NCBI RefSeq assembly: GCF_009183365.2
Contig: NZ_CP068230.1
Span: 693,001 to 757,000 of the forward strand
DNA length: 64,000 nt
Direction: 5' to 3'
From: Shewanella algae
Lineage (GTDB): Bacteria; Pseudomonadota; Gammaproteobacteria; Enterobacterales; Shewanellaceae
The notes under the pieces are model-generated. The model saw only the letters and a program-made list of their open reading frames with translations, was not told the DNA's origin and ran no database searches. Each line of letters opens with the position of its first letter. The stretch's first letter is position 1. Below, in pieces: positions 53,169 to 63,303 of the stretch. Both the position numbers and the translations under genes were made by a program.

Positions 53169-53714
53169 TCAGGGATGCTGCCGATGGAATTGATATCTGG
53201 CCTGATGGAACTCATCCGGGCTGTCCGGCGCTTCGCTCTCGCAATAGTCGCTCAAGTGGGCTTGGCTCAGTTGCCATCCTGCCCGCTCGGCGATTTCCCG
53301 CAGTTCATCCAAGAGTGCTTCTTCCATGTCGAAATGCAATGCCTGCAGCATACTCGTGCCCCAGAGGCTGAAGCAGCCGTCATTGCTGTATTTGACCAGC
53401 GGGCTCTCGGCTATCGGGCGCTTGGCTTCACCGCGCCAGTAACCCAGGTACTCACCATCGGGCAGTTCGGCCACAAAGGCGATGTGCTTGCAGGTATCAC
53501 TTATGGCTTTAACGTTGGCGGCTATTTCGGGGTCGGCCCAGTCATCTTCATTCAGGTAACTGGTATCCTCCCACGGCGCCCAATCTTCATCTTCAGGAAA
53601 GCGGACGAACAGCTCGCTTTCAAGCCAGTCTCGGCAATGTTTAAGCAGGAAGGCCAAATCTTCGGGGCAAGCTTCATTGCCCAGTCTGTGACTGGATATA
53701 AAGGTTGTAGGCAT
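53169..53714 (-). CDS. SUKH/SMI1-KNR4-like protein
   Basis: The 181-residue product has the segment GEYLGYWRGEAKRPIAESPL followed by VKYSNDGCFSLWGTSM, recalling the SMI1/KNR4 (SUKH) fold, often used for immunity proteins in toxin systems. It is strongly acidic. It is last in a minus-strand row with a membrane-anchored protein and a giant ankyrin protein. No toxin is visible beside it. Moderately sure of the fold, unsure of role. Confidence 0.5.
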   Translation of the reverse strand: MPTTFISSHRLGNEACPEDLAFLLKHCRDWLESELFVRFPEDEDWAPWEDTSYLNEDDWADPEIAANVKAISDTCKHIAFVAELPDGEYLGYWRGEAKRPIAESPLVKYSNDGCFSLWGTSMLQALHFDMEEALLDELREIAERAGWQLSQAHLSDYCESEAPDSPDEFHQARYQFHRQHP

Positions 53715-53753
53715 AGGTCCCTCTTGGTTGGTGTAAGTTATTGATGGTCAAAT

Positions 53754-54581
53754 TCAATTTTCTTGGCGGTTTTGCGGCAGTGGCCTGAAGACCAGAGAGG
53801 GAAAGGCCCGGCTCAGAAGCTCGCTGTCCAAAGACAGCGTTTGGGGCACTATTCCCTGTGTTTCCGGCTGCAGCTTGCCAAACTTCCTTGGTCGATAAAT
53901 TTTGAGGCAAGCCCGCGCCTCAAACAGTTGATATGGCGCCAGAGCCGAATTTAATTTGCGCTCCTTGAGGCCCAATTTGAGGCGGACATTGTCCCCGAGC
54001 CGCTCAGGCAGCAAGGTCGGCGCCAACTCGCTTGCCAAGTTGGCTTGCCGCTCCTTGGGTATCAAATAAGCACAGCAATCTGGGTTATCCAGCAGTAGAC
54101 GGGTCAAGCGTTGCAGCCAAGGTGTCAGGGTCTCGCTCCCTTCCGGTGGCATCACCAGCAAGAGTTGCTGCTGGTGGAGCTCGTTGGCGCGAAGATGACG
54201 AAACAGCCACAGTGGGCCGCCGAGCAGATCGGACAGCTCTTTGAGCCTCGCCCGCTCGGCTTGGGCCTGCTGCCGCTGTTTTGCCCGCGCCTGCGACAAG
54301 CGCTCAACCGATATCTCTTCGCGTTTAAGCTGGTACAGATTCAGGTATTCACCCAGAGTTTGGCTGTAGAGCTCCAGATTGTAGCGCCCCTTACGGGGCA
54401 CCAACTCGCCGCCGACAGAAAAGGGGCGGCAGTCACTCACTCTGAGGTCGGCGCCGAAATGGCGCCGACAAATCCAGGTGGCTTTGAGCCCTGCCAGTTT
54501 GGCCGGCAAGTAGTAGCGTGCAACTACCGGTAGGCTAAGCAACATCAGCAGGGCATACAGCAGCCAGTTGATGGCCTTCAA
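53754..54581 (-). CDS. uncharacterised membrane-anchored protein
   Basis: The 275-residue product starts with one hydrophobic helix (INWLLYALLMLLSLPVVARY). A Cys-containing segment (WICRRHFGADLRVSDC) and a basic, Gln/Arg-rich coiled region (ARAKQRQQAQAERARL) follow. I do not recognise the family. It starts 1 bp after the ankyrin gene's stop codon, so they are probably cotranscribed and may work together at the membrane. Confidence 0.6.
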   Translation of the reverse strand: MKAINWLLYALLMLLSLPVVARYYLPAKLAGLKATWICRRHFGADLRVSDCRPFSVGGELVPRKGRYNLELYSQTLGEYLNLYQLKREEISVERLSQARAKQRQQAQAERARLKELSDLLGGPLWLFRHLRANELHQQQLLLVMPPEGSETLTPWLQRLTRLLLDNPDCCAYLIPKERQANLASELAPTLLPERLGDNVRLKLGLKERKLNSALAPYQLFEARACLKIYRPRKFGKLQPETQGIVPQTLSLDSELLSRAFPSLVFRPLPQNRQEN

Positions 54582-54582
54582 G

Positions 54583-57500
54583 TCAGGCCTCGGTCGGTAG
54601 ATGCTGGCGTACGGCCATTACCTGTTGCATGAAGCTCTGCTCTGTGTGGAACAGTTGCCGCAGCAGTTGACGGAAGTTTTTCACCAGCTCATGTTTGACC
54701 CCGGGTTCATCCTCAAGCACCACCCGGAAGTAGTTGCCTATGGCCTCAAAGGAGATGAGATCTGTCTGTTCGCCAAATTGGCTTTGGCAGATGGCCTGGA
54801 TGATCCTGCTCCAGTCTTCGGCGTTCATCTCCAGTGGCAGCAGGCTTTGCACGCTGGCGGCCAGCTGTTTCATAGTGGTCGAGTCCAGCTTGAAGATCAC
54901 GTTGACAAAACCGAAGTTGGCCATGATCTGGTACAGATCGCGAAGATCCAATGGTACGGCCTCATCAGGGGCTTGTGCAGAATCTTCTGTGGTCTTGTCC
55001 TCGGCTGAAGTTGCGGCGCTGGCGGCTTGCCATTCAATCTCATGCTGTACTTCCTCGAGGGCGCCCAGCACAGCTCTCGGGGTGGCAAACAGTTCACGGA
55101 ACAACTGCCCCAAGGCCTGCATCTGAGTCAGGCTTGATACCTTGGCGGGCTCTACCTCGAAGACACATAGACCTTCATCATCCTTGGCCTGCAGCGCTTG
55201 CGCCAGCTCAGGTGCTCTTTGATTGAACACGGCACAGATAAAGCGTTGCCAGTTGACGGGGTTATTCATATTGGCACCAGGGCACTGGGCCTCTATGGCC
55301 GCGCCCAGGGCGCGGGTTTCCTCAAATGCCAGATCCAGACTAACGCTGATACCCTGCAAGGTAACCGATTGGCGGATGATGCGACGGAATTTGAGCCGGG
55401 TTTCGTTATCTTTAAAGGTAACACTTGGCTCAATTTCGGCGCCCGGCGCCTGAGGTGTTTGAGATGGCTGTGGTTTTGGCTGCTGAAGCTCCGCCAGTTT
55501 GGCCGCTGCCTGCGCCGGGCAAACCGGTGGCCGCATGGCTTCAAGGTCTGCAATTGCCGAGACTATGACGTCATCACCATAGTAACGGGCAATTATTTGC
55601 AGATATTGTCTGGCCTTTTCACCATGCATCAACAGAAAGCCCAATGGATTCATGCCATCGGCATCCGGGGTTTGCGGTTTGACAAAGCCTATGCTGCCCG
55701 AGGATTCTGACTTGAGATTCGGATCCAGCATCCAGGGATCGGCCCCCAGTTCCAGCAAACACTCGAAGATCCCGGGGCGATCGGCGAAGGCGGCCTCGAG
55801 CAAGGGATGGCTGCGCCCGGGCGTCAGTTGATTGATCTTGGCTCCCTGTTGCACCAGTTGAGTGACCAGCCCCTTCTTGCTGGCTTCGACAGAAGAGTGG
55901 GCATCGTAACAGTACTGGCTGGTGATGGCCGCCAGCAGTGGGGTGTCGCCCAAAGGCGAGACAGCATTGATATTGGCCCCGCGGCTCAACAAAAGGTCGA
56001 TACAGGATTGAATACCAAAGGTGCAGGCCGTCATCAGCGGCGTTGCCCTGGAGTCGGGATCCGGATCCAGTACCTCTATGTCCATTCCGAGATCCAACAG
56101 GGCAGCCACAGTCTTGGCGCGATCGATTGGATTGATGTCCGAATAGTTGGACAAACATTTGTGCATGGCATTGGAATGATCGAAGCCGCCGACATGATGA
56201 ATGTCAGCACCGTGCTCGGCAAACCAGCGCAGCAGTTCCGGGCGTCCCGGCATGGCGGCGGCAAAGATCAGGTTATTGCCCAGATTGTTGACTTCATGGA
56301 TGTTGAATCCGGTTCTTTGCCACAGATAGCGGACAAACTTGAGACTGGTTTCTTCGTTGATAATAGAATGATATCTCTGAACCGTGCTCATCACCCCGGA
56401 TTCGTGGAACTGTCCCACGGGCACTGTCGGGTCGACACCATAGTCGATCAGCAGATCAAACATGGGGCGGCAGTATTCAAAGTCGTTTTCCGCATCGTAG
56501 AGAATGCAGGAGAAAATATGGGTGATATCCGGTTTGGTTGGCGTGCGCTCCACATCCAGGGAGTAGGGCTGATCCACAGCGGCTCCCGCCTCCAGCAGAA
56601 TTTCCACCGCACTGAGATAGAGTTGTTTGTGTTGTTTGAGCTTGGCGTAGCGAAAACAGAGGAAATACAACAGGCTCCAACGACAGGCATCATTGCCATC
56701 CAAACAGAGGCGATCCAGATCCTGTTCGCGCTCTATCAGAAGCCGGAATAGTTCCAGGCCGTCCTCTTCAAGCTCCCACAGTACATCTTCGGTCAGCCAA
56801 CGTACCTCGGTCCAGGCGCGCATAGTCGGGAAACGTTGCAACAGATATTGCGCCAAAGACCAGCGTTTCTTATGCAGTGCCAGGGTAATTGCCGTTGCCG
56901 GGGCTTTGTGGTTGCCGGAGAAGCTCTGATGCACATCGGCCAGTTCAAAATCCGGGAACAGGGCAACGATATCGCCCACAAGTTGTGGACTTTGCAGTGA
57001 GTGTATCGCCCAGGCGACCGCATCGGCCGGGATCTGGAATTGCTGTCTCAGCTGCAACAGGCGCCGTATTACAGGCTCGTTGCGGGTGCGTATCGCCAGC
57101 TCCAGCAGTGAACCTCCGTCATATTGCCGTTGCAGATCCAATCCCAGACGCAGCAAGAGTTCAAAAATGGCTTCGCGATCCTGAGAGGTTTCCTCGGGTT
57201 TGTTGGCGAAACAGTGGAAATAACCTGAGACCATCTCCTCTGTGACTTCAACCTGGGTATCACTCAAGGCAATTAAGGTTTCCAGCGTGGCCAGGTCACT
57301 GCAGTATTCGAACGCCCAGTTAAGGGTATTTGGGCTCAAGGGCGGCTGGAAACCTTCGCCCAGCATCTGCTGCACAAACTCATGATCTCTGCGAAGCAAG
57401 GCGATATCCAGAGCGGTCCATGCGGAATCTGTCTGTAGCAGGCTGCTGAGCCCTGCCTCCTGCAGCATGCTGAACATGGCACGCTTTTGCGCCGGGTTGG

Positions 57501-58806
57501 GCTTAACCCTGAGATGGCTTGGATAGAAATGGCTTACCCACATTTCATCATCCATACGGCAGTTTTCATTCACCGGCTCGCCGCGCAGAGCAAAGTTGGG
57601 GTTGATGCCACCTTGCAACAATACCTTGAGCAGTTCGAGCCTGGCCTGGCTGATAGTCAGAAACAGGGCACTGCGATTCTCAACGGGATCCACGGCGCCG
57701 TGGCGCAGCAACAGGGCGACTTCATCCAGTCTGTCCTGCTCCATGGAACACAAGGCATAAAGAGGCGTGCAGAAGAGTTCGGTGCCACCGGCCGTGCTGA
57801 AAGCGAATGCCTGGTTGACATCGGCTCCCTTGGCAATGGCCAACTCGGCAAATCGGCAGCGTTGGCTGGATGACAGGTTGGTGTGACACAGGATAGGGCC
57901 GATAACCGACTTGCCAGTGAAATCTGCTTGGGTTGTCAGATAACGCTCAACCTCGGCGGCATCGGCAGAAAACAGATCCAGGCTGTCATCCAGTACCAGA
58001 CGGGACTGCAGCTTCTCCTTGTTCAGCAGCATGCGCGCCACTTCCGGCTGATGGTGGCTGATATCCGCTCCCAGTTCTACCAGGCGAGTCAACAATAGGC
58101 GTTGACCATTCTTTATCGTCATCGCCAGCAAGGTGTTACCAGAGTAACGTCGCTCTAAGTCACAGTCGTATTGCTGTTCGATCAACATATTGAAAATGGA
58201 GAGTATTTTCAGTTCTGGCATGGGAGAGTTGAACAGCTGAAACAGCAGTGAATCACAATATTCGCGCTCTTCACTGCCTTGATATTCAATGCCGTGAGAC
58301 AGCAGTAACTGCACAGTTTGTTGCTCCAGCGCCGAGTTACGACTGAAGCAGTGCCAGAAGAAACATTCATCATCCAAAAGCGGCAGTTGCTGTTCCAACA
58401 CCGCCTTGACCATACGATAGTCACCGCGGCAGGTGGCCAATGACAAGAGGTTAAATTCACCCTGCCACAGGATATTGAGATTAACCTCTTGCTCGCTGAG
58501 CATCTGCACCATCTCTGCCGAGCGCAGCGCTCGTTGCAGCAGATGATTGGGTTTACGCTCTTTATCCAACAAGTGACGAATACCGGCGCCCAGTTTTAAT
58601 AGGTGCTGGACGACTCTGTCAAACTTGGGATCGGCCTGTTCCAGCACAAAGTCCAGTGGCCTGCATTGGCGAAGTCCGTCCTGAACCAGGCTGTGATCGA
58701 CATTGTCTGTGCTGACAATTTGGCTGATAGCCACCAGATCCTGGTTGAGAATGTGATCCTTGAGCGCACCGCCTAAGCTGCGGCTGTCTTCCGTGAAATG
58801 TTCCAT
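54583..58806 (-). CDS. giant ankyrin-repeat protein
   Basis: A 1407-residue protein without signal or membrane segments. Ankyrin-like repeats are spread through residues 1-1060, some well formed: GNTLLAMTIKNGQRLLLTRL, ATPLMTACTFGIQSCIDLLL with SRGANINAVSPLGDTPLLAA, and LLEAAFADRPGIFECLLELG. A Pro/Gln-rich linker near 1110-1130 (QQPKPQPSQTPQAP) leads to a separate helical C-terminal region. The family is not recognised. Such large ankyrin proteins usually act as scaffolds or immunity-like binders. Confidence 0.75.
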   Translation of the reverse strand: MEHFTEDSRSLGGALKDHILNQDLVAISQIVSTDNVDHSLVQDGLRQCRPLDFVLEQADPKFDRVVQHLLKLGAGIRHLLDKERKPNHLLQRALRSAEMVQMLSEQEVNLNILWQGEFNLLSLATCRGDYRMVKAVLEQQLPLLDDECFFWHCFSRNSALEQQTVQLLLSHGIEYQGSEEREYCDSLLFQLFNSPMPELKILSIFNMLIEQQYDCDLERRYSGNTLLAMTIKNGQRLLLTRLVELGADISHHQPEVARMLLNKEKLQSRLVLDDSLDLFSADAAEVERYLTTQADFTGKSVIGPILCHTNLSSSQRCRFAELAIAKGADVNQAFAFSTAGGTELFCTPLYALCSMEQDRLDEVALLLRHGAVDPVENRSALFLTISQARLELLKVLLQGGINPNFALRGEPVNENCRMDDEMWVSHFYPSHLRVKPNPAQKRAMFSMLQEAGLSSLLQTDSAWTALDIALLRRDHEFVQQMLGEGFQPPLSPNTLNWAFEYCSDLATLETLIALSDTQVEVTEEMVSGYFHCFANKPEETSQDREAIFELLLRLGLDLQRQYDGGSLLELAIRTRNEPVIRRLLQLRQQFQIPADAVAWAIHSLQSPQLVGDIVALFPDFELADVHQSFSGNHKAPATAITLALHKKRWSLAQYLLQRFPTMRAWTEVRWLTEDVLWELEEDGLELFRLLIEREQDLDRLCLDGNDACRWSLLYFLCFRYAKLKQHKQLYLSAVEILLEAGAAVDQPYSLDVERTPTKPDITHIFSCILYDAENDFEYCRPMFDLLIDYGVDPTVPVGQFHESGVMSTVQRYHSIINEETSLKFVRYLWQRTGFNIHEVNNLGNNLIFAAAMPGRPELLRWFAEHGADIHHVGGFDHSNAMHKCLSNYSDINPIDRAKTVAALLDLGMDIEVLDPDPDSRATPLMTACTFGIQSCIDLLLSRGANINAVSPLGDTPLLAAITSQYCYDAHSSVEASKKGLVTQLVQQGAKINQLTPGRSHPLLEAAFADRPGIFECLLELGADPWMLDPNLKSESSGSIGFVKPQTPDADGMNPLGFLLMHGEKARQYLQIIARYYGDDVIVSAIADLEAMRPPVCPAQAAAKLAELQQPKPQPSQTPQAPGAEIEPSVTFKDNETRLKFRRIIRQSVTLQGISVSLDLAFEETRALGAAIEAQCPGANMNNPVNWQRFICAVFNQRAPELAQALQAKDDEGLCVFEVEPAKVSSLTQMQALGQLFRELFATPRAVLGALEEVQHEIEWQAASAATSAEDKTTEDSAQAPDEAVPLDLRDLYQIMANFGFVNVIFKLDSTTMKQLAASVQSLLPLEMNAEDWSRIIQAICQSQFGEQTDLISFEAIGNYFRVVLEDEPGVKHELVKNFRQLLRQLFHTEQSFMQQVMAVRQHLPTEA

Positions 58807-58949
58807 TGATTAGTCTCTTGATGTTGTAACTGCATCACCGCCTTGCGGGCGTGATTACACTAAAGGGTCTAAGTCCATTGATAAACCGGACAAAAGGGAC
58901 AACAAGTGTGAGAGATTGCCCCTAGCATTAGCGCCATTTGGAGTCGTCT

Positions 58950-59414
58950 TTACTTTATGAACCTGGGGCTGTTATCACCGAAATCCATGATGGCCAGCTC
59001 GCTTTGGTTTGCTGCGCCGTCAATGATTCGTTTGACCAGTGACAAACAGTCGCGAAAGCTCTGCTCTGCTTGGCCCAGACAGTTGTGGTGCACTATGGCA
59101 CCGTGGCTGAGTATGCCAAGGGCTGTGAGCCGGGTCTGAAACTCCCGGGCAAATGCCTGTATCTGCCCGGCTTCATCGTCGCCGGATAAATACTCAAGCG
59201 CTAAGAAAAGCATTGAATCGCTGAGCTTTTCGACACATTCGGCGTCGAGCTCAAATTCAGTAATGAGTGTATTGAGTATCTCGATTGACGCGGCCACCTC
59301 AGTATTCAGCTGGATAATCAGCATATAAGGAGCGTCATAGTCGTCGAGTCGATTGAGATAGCGTTGTACTTTGTCGGTGGGTTGGGCGCTTTGCCACTGT
59401 GCAATACCTTGCAT
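58950..59414 (-). CDS. uncharacterised helical protein upstream of the ankyrin gene
   Basis: The 154-residue acidic, helical product (MQGIAQWQSAQPTDKVQRYL and following) has no motif I recognise. AGGG at 6 nt favours the ATG at 59414 over the one at 59429. A gap of 143 bp separates it from the ankyrin gene, same strand, so it may be the first gene of that unit. Confidence 0.55.
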   Translation of the reverse strand: MQGIAQWQSAQPTDKVQRYLNRLDDYDAPYMLIIQLNTEVAASIEILNTLITEFELDAECVEKLSDSMLFLALEYLSGDDEAGQIQAFAREFQTRLTALGILSHGAIVHHNCLGQAEQSFRDCLSLVKRIIDGAANQSELAIMDFGDNSPRFIK

Positions 59415-59690
59415 ATGTTTCCCTGTCATGGCGGCCTAGAGGCCTGTCCTGTGATTTATCCCGCTGAGCCTGCCTGGGTTGGGCTTGTCAGCGAAATGGC
59501 AGCTGGGGATTATCCCACTCTCTTGCTTTACTGCAAAGTTTGCAAAGGTAAATCTTTGAGGTTGCCCATTGTTTACTCGATTTCCTCTGAAGCAGAGTTT
59601 TCCGGTAACATCTCGCAGTGACAGAGCCTGCCGATGCAGGCATCTGTGCAGTTATTTCGTCTTTTTCACACGAGTATGGGAGGTAGTGTG

Positions 59691-61184
59691 GTGCGCATGG
59701 AAGCAATAGAGGAAGGTTTCAAGTTAGTGGCCGAGGCCAAGTTCCGTAACAAGTCTGCTCTGGATAGAGCCAGAAAAATCTGGTCGGGGAACAATGTGAA
59801 GCTTTGCCTGGATAAGTTTGTTTTTCTATTGAAAACGACTGATTGGAGCAATCAAGCTGAAGCCGAATTGTGTGCCAAGGTTGCCGTTGCCCTGTGCTCA
59901 TCAAAAATATCCATTGCTTCAAGCATCATCTCTGCCAAATCCCCCGAGATTATCGCCGTTACCAATACTCTCCTGGACCGAGGGGAGTGTGAGCTTATCG
60001 CTGATCCCAAATCTAACTTCAGCTCGGTAGAGCTGGCCCTAACCCTGTGCCAGCTTTATTTCTATCATGGCTATGCTGACCCACAGACCCGCGCCTCGAT
60101 AGCTCCGACTGTAGTAAAAATGCTGGAGTTGTACCCTAACCTTGATTGTTCCCTGGCGCTGGGGTGTATCTCCTGTCATCCGCAAGCCGAGAGCCTTTAT
60201 GCGAGGGTGATATACGCCTGTATGCTCAATCGTGACATCTATAGACGTTGTCCTGCAATAGCCGATATTGCCAGAGATATGCTGGCGGCCGGTGAATACA
60301 AAGGCTTTTTGTATAAGCACTCTTTGAAAGTCTTTGAGAAAGTTATCTCCTTCAAAGAGAGCTGGGATGCATCTGAACTCGGCTATCTTATTGAACGTTT
60401 GCTCATTGAGCCTCTTGATGTGGAAATGCGCAGCCAGGCAGAGCTAATTGAATTGAATCATAGACTTGCCAAGGTGTTAAAGAACAAGTCGGATCAAAAA
60501 TATTATAAGCAACAGGCCGAGTATATTGAGCATCATTATCCGGAGTTTATTAGCCTCAATCGCCAGGAGGCAGCTCGCAAGTTGGCTGTGTCCCGGAAGT
60601 TTTATGATTTTGCTTGCCGCGTTGCCGGGCAATATGCTGCCATCAATGACAAGGCCAGACAGCTGTCTGAGCTACTGCTCGAGGCCAATCGCTTTGCCAA
60701 AGGCCCGAAAAAGTTTGCCCCCGCGTCAACTGCGGTGAATAGTTTTAAAGATTTCGGGTTGAAGTTGCTGGTTATTGAAGAACTTATGTATAGACAAGAC
60801 TCGCTTTCGCCCAAGTTTTCATTGGCGGAGTTTGCCGCAGAGTATTGTGGTGGCGAAATTGAGCGCAATGATGCCGGGGAGATACCACAGGTGATAGATT
60901 TTTATCAGGCGCTGGATATTGCCGATACGGAACTGGCAAAGGTAACCGAGCTCTATCAGGACGATGGTTTATCCGGTGGGGCTGAGGTCTATTACAATAT
61001 CAATCCTTATTGGGATCCCGGATGCGGCGACAGCATATTGGCGGTGAAGGATATCGCGGCTGAAGACTTAAGCCTGCTTCCCAATCTTAAATTGATCACC
61101 ACCACTGACCTTAACAACCTGAGCGCAGGTTTTATTGCGGCAGCCGAAAAACGCGGCGTTAAGGTTATCGAAGAGGGGGATTAA
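59691..61184 (+). CDS. uncharacterised protein with a DUF6892-like C terminus
   Basis: The 497-residue product is helical for most of its length (alpha-solenoid-like). A distinct C-terminal part contains VYYNINPYWDPGCGDSILAV and LLPNLKLITTTDLNN, resembling the DUF6892 type. GGGAGG at 59678-59683 favours the GTG at 59691; other starts (ATG 59634, ATG 59697) are possible. It is divergent from the ankyrin unit and somewhat AT-richer than its neighbours. Function unknown. Confidence 0.6.
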   Translation: MRMEAIEEGFKLVAEAKFRNKSALDRARKIWSGNNVKLCLDKFVFLLKTTDWSNQAEAELCAKVAVALCSSKISIASSIISAKSPEIIAVTNTLLDRGECELIADPKSNFSSVELALTLCQLYFYHGYADPQTRASIAPTVVKMLELYPNLDCSLALGCISCHPQAESLYARVIYACMLNRDIYRRCPAIADIARDMLAAGEYKGFLYKHSLKVFEKVISFKESWDASELGYLIERLLIEPLDVEMRSQAELIELNHRLAKVLKNKSDQKYYKQQAEYIEHHYPEFISLNRQEAARKLAVSRKFYDFACRVAGQYAAINDKARQLSELLLEANRFAKGPKKFAPASTAVNSFKDFGLKLLVIEELMYRQDSLSPKFSLAEFAAEYCGGEIERNDAGEIPQVIDFYQALDIADTELAKVTELYQDDGLSGGAEVYYNINPYWDPGCGDSILAVKDIAAEDLSLLPNLKLITTTDLNNLSAGFIAAAEKRGVKVIEEGD

Positions 61185-61196
61185 GCCGTTTTGGGA

Positions 61197-61234
61197 TGGC
61201 ACAACCTGGCTTGGTTTCAGCATAGGTTGTGCCA
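61197..61234. repeat. 11-bp inverted repeat between convergent genes
   Basis: TGGCACAACCT and AGGTTGTGCCA pair perfectly around a 16-nt loop, between the DUF6892-like gene and mgtE. There is no clear T tract, so termination is possible but not certain. Confidence 0.55.
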
Positions 61235-61241
61235 AGGCCAA

Positions 61242-62597
61242 TTAACCACTGACAGGCGGAAAATCCAAAATAGCGGTGGCGACATTGAAGTAGACGATGA
61301 CACCTATGATATCGGCTATCGAAGTCACCAGCGGCGCGCTGGCCGAGGCCGGATCCAACTTGAGCTTGCTCAGCAAGAAGGGCAGGGACATGCCTATCAG
61401 GCTGCCGATAATCACCACAAGCTGCATGGTCAGGGCGACCACCAGGGCGATATCACCGCCGCGCCAATAACCCAGGGTAAATACCGCAATGGCCATGGTG
61501 GCACCCAGCAAGCCGGCTACAAACAGCTCTTTGGCCAGTAGCGACAGCCAGTCTTTGAGGACGACCTCCCCGGTGGCCAGCGCCCTGACCATCAAGGTGG
61601 CAGACTGCGAACCGGCGTTGCCACTGCTGCCGATGAGCAGTGGCAAGAAGAACACCAGGGCAACATAGGCTGTGATGGTATCTTCAAAGTAGGCGATCCC
61701 TGTGCCGGAAAACACATTGCCGAACACCAGCAACACCAGCCAAAAGACTCGCTTACGATAGAGCATGCCAATGCTGGCTTCCTTGAAAGAGCATGCCAAC
61801 TGCCCCACGGCGCCGTGTTTGCTGAATTCGGCATCGGCCTGGGCACTGGCCACATCCATGGCATCATCATAAGTGACTATGCCGACCAGTTGGTCGTTGC
61901 CGTTGACCACGGGCAGCGCCAGCAGATCATAGTGGGCTATCATCTGCGCCGCTTCTTCTTTGAAGGCTTCCGCTTCTATGGCTATGGTCTGCTCTTTCAT
62001 AAAGTCTCTCACCAACGCCTTGGGCGGCGCGATGATGAGCTGACGCAGCGACACATTGCCTATCAGGCGTCCGCGCTCATCCACCACATAGGTCTGGTAG
62101 ATGGTTTCCAGATCCGCTGCCACTTTCCTCAGGCTGTCTATGGCCTCTTCTGCGGTTTGATTGACCCGCAGCAGGGCATAGTCAGAGGTCATAATGGAGC
62201 CGACCTTGGAGTCATCATAGGCCGCCAGGGTACGCATGTCCTCGCGCTCCGCCTTGGCCAGTGTCGGCAGCAGCAGGGCCTGCTGCTCAATCTCCAACTC
62301 GTTGTAGAGGTCGGCGCGCTCGTCCGCCGCCATCTCCATGATAATTTTCCCAAGGGTTTGATGATCCAGTGCTTCCGCCAGCAGCTTTTGCTGCTGATGG
62401 GACAGATACCGCAGCAGCGCCGCCGCGGTTTTGGGCTGGCACAGGGTCAGTATTGAGGCGGTTTGCTGGCTGTCGAAGGCCGGCAGCACGGCGGCTATGT
62501 CCGCCGGGTGCAGCTCGGATGCCAGCATCTGCATCGCCTTGGCGTCTTTGTTGGCCAGAATAAGGTGCAGGTTGAGTATGATGTTGTTGCTGTTCAT
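61242..62597 (-). CDS. mgtE: magnesium transporter MgtE
   Basis: The 451-residue product has the MgtE layout: an N-terminal helical domain (LHPADIAAVLPAFDSQQTAS), paired CBS domains (SIMTSDYALLRVNQTAEEA; LALPVVNGNDQLVGIVTYDD), and five transmembrane helices with the signature GSSGNAGSQSATLMVRALAT and the pore region DPASASAPLVTSIADIIGV. It imports Mg2+ through a channel gated by the CBS/N domains. It starts 22 bp after the outer-membrane-type gene. Confidence 0.94.
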   Translation of the reverse strand: MNSNNIILNLHLILANKDAKAMQMLASELHPADIAAVLPAFDSQQTASILTLCQPKTAAALLRYLSHQQQKLLAEALDHQTLGKIIMEMAADERADLYNELEIEQQALLLPTLAKAEREDMRTLAAYDDSKVGSIMTSDYALLRVNQTAEEAIDSLRKVAADLETIYQTYVVDERGRLIGNVSLRQLIIAPPKALVRDFMKEQTIAIEAEAFKEEAAQMIAHYDLLALPVVNGNDQLVGIVTYDDAMDVASAQADAEFSKHGAVGQLACSFKEASIGMLYRKRVFWLVLLVFGNVFSGTGIAYFEDTITAYVALVFFLPLLIGSSGNAGSQSATLMVRALATGEVVLKDWLSLLAKELFVAGLLGATMAIAVFTLGYWRGGDIALVVALTMQLVVIIGSLIGMSLPFLLSKLKLDPASASAPLVTSIADIIGVIVYFNVATAILDFPPVSG

Positions 62598-62619
62598 AGG
62601 TCATTCTCCCAATGAGCTA

Positions 62620-63276
62620 TCAAGAAAAGAAAAATTGTATGCCGGCGCCAAACTGGCGGGCGCCACCGCCATACTGATTGCCATAACCCAATTGCCACTG
62701 CCAATGGGCGTTGGGCTGGTTTTGCCAGAGTAGCTGGTAGCCATAGTCGCCTTGGCCCAGATACTGGTTTTCAAACAGCAGGGTTTGCTGCTGAACTTTG
62801 AAGCCGGCTCCCAGGCCAAAAATCATTGTCGGGCCTTCACCCGACTCCAGGCTCAGCCCCAAGTTGTTGCGTACAAAGAAGCCTTGGGTGGCAATCGGCA
62901 GATCGGTACTGACCAGGGCGTGACCCTGCCAGCCATCTCTGTGATGACGCCCCAGCTCCAGAGCCAGAGCCTGAACCTGAGATAAGCCGTTTGTGGCCAG
63001 TGGTTGTTTGTAGCCGAGTTGCCAGCCGCGGCTCTCATGCCTGTCCCAGGGGGCATCCCGGTTGTCTGTTTGCAGTTCCAGCGCCAACTCGCCGCCAAAG
63101 ACGGCTTGGTTGAGCCCCAGGGCAAAGCCGTTGTTGCCCGCTTGTCGTTGCCAGTCGACAGCGAGCTCTGTGGCAGCGGCAATATCGGGATCTTCCAGTA
63201 ACTGAATGCCGGCATGCAGTTGTCCATGCCAGAGCAGGCCGCCCAGCAGCAGCGCATTGGTATATCTGAGTTTCAT
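62620..63276 (-). CDS. small outer-membrane-type protein
   Basis: The 218-residue product has a signal peptide (MKLRYTNALLLGGLLWHGQL, ending HAG) and then alternating strands such as GFALGLNQAVFGGELALELQ, NNLGLSLESGEGPTMIFGLG and WQWQLGYGNQYGGG, ending QFFFS with a terminal aromatic run. This suits a beta-barrel of about eight strands. AGGAGG precedes the ATG at 63276. It may share an operon with mgtE. No family name assigned. Confidence 0.65.
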   Translation of the reverse strand: MKLRYTNALLLGGLLWHGQLHAGIQLLEDPDIAAATELAVDWQRQAGNNGFALGLNQAVFGGELALELQTDNRDAPWDRHESRGWQLGYKQPLATNGLSQVQALALELGRHHRDGWQGHALVSTDLPIATQGFFVRNNLGLSLESGEGPTMIFGLGAGFKVQQQTLLFENQYLGQGDYGYQLLWQNQPNAHWQWQLGYGNQYGGGARQFGAGIQFFFS

Positions 63277-63303
63277 GCTTGTTCCTCCTGTGTGGGGGAA
63301 CAC

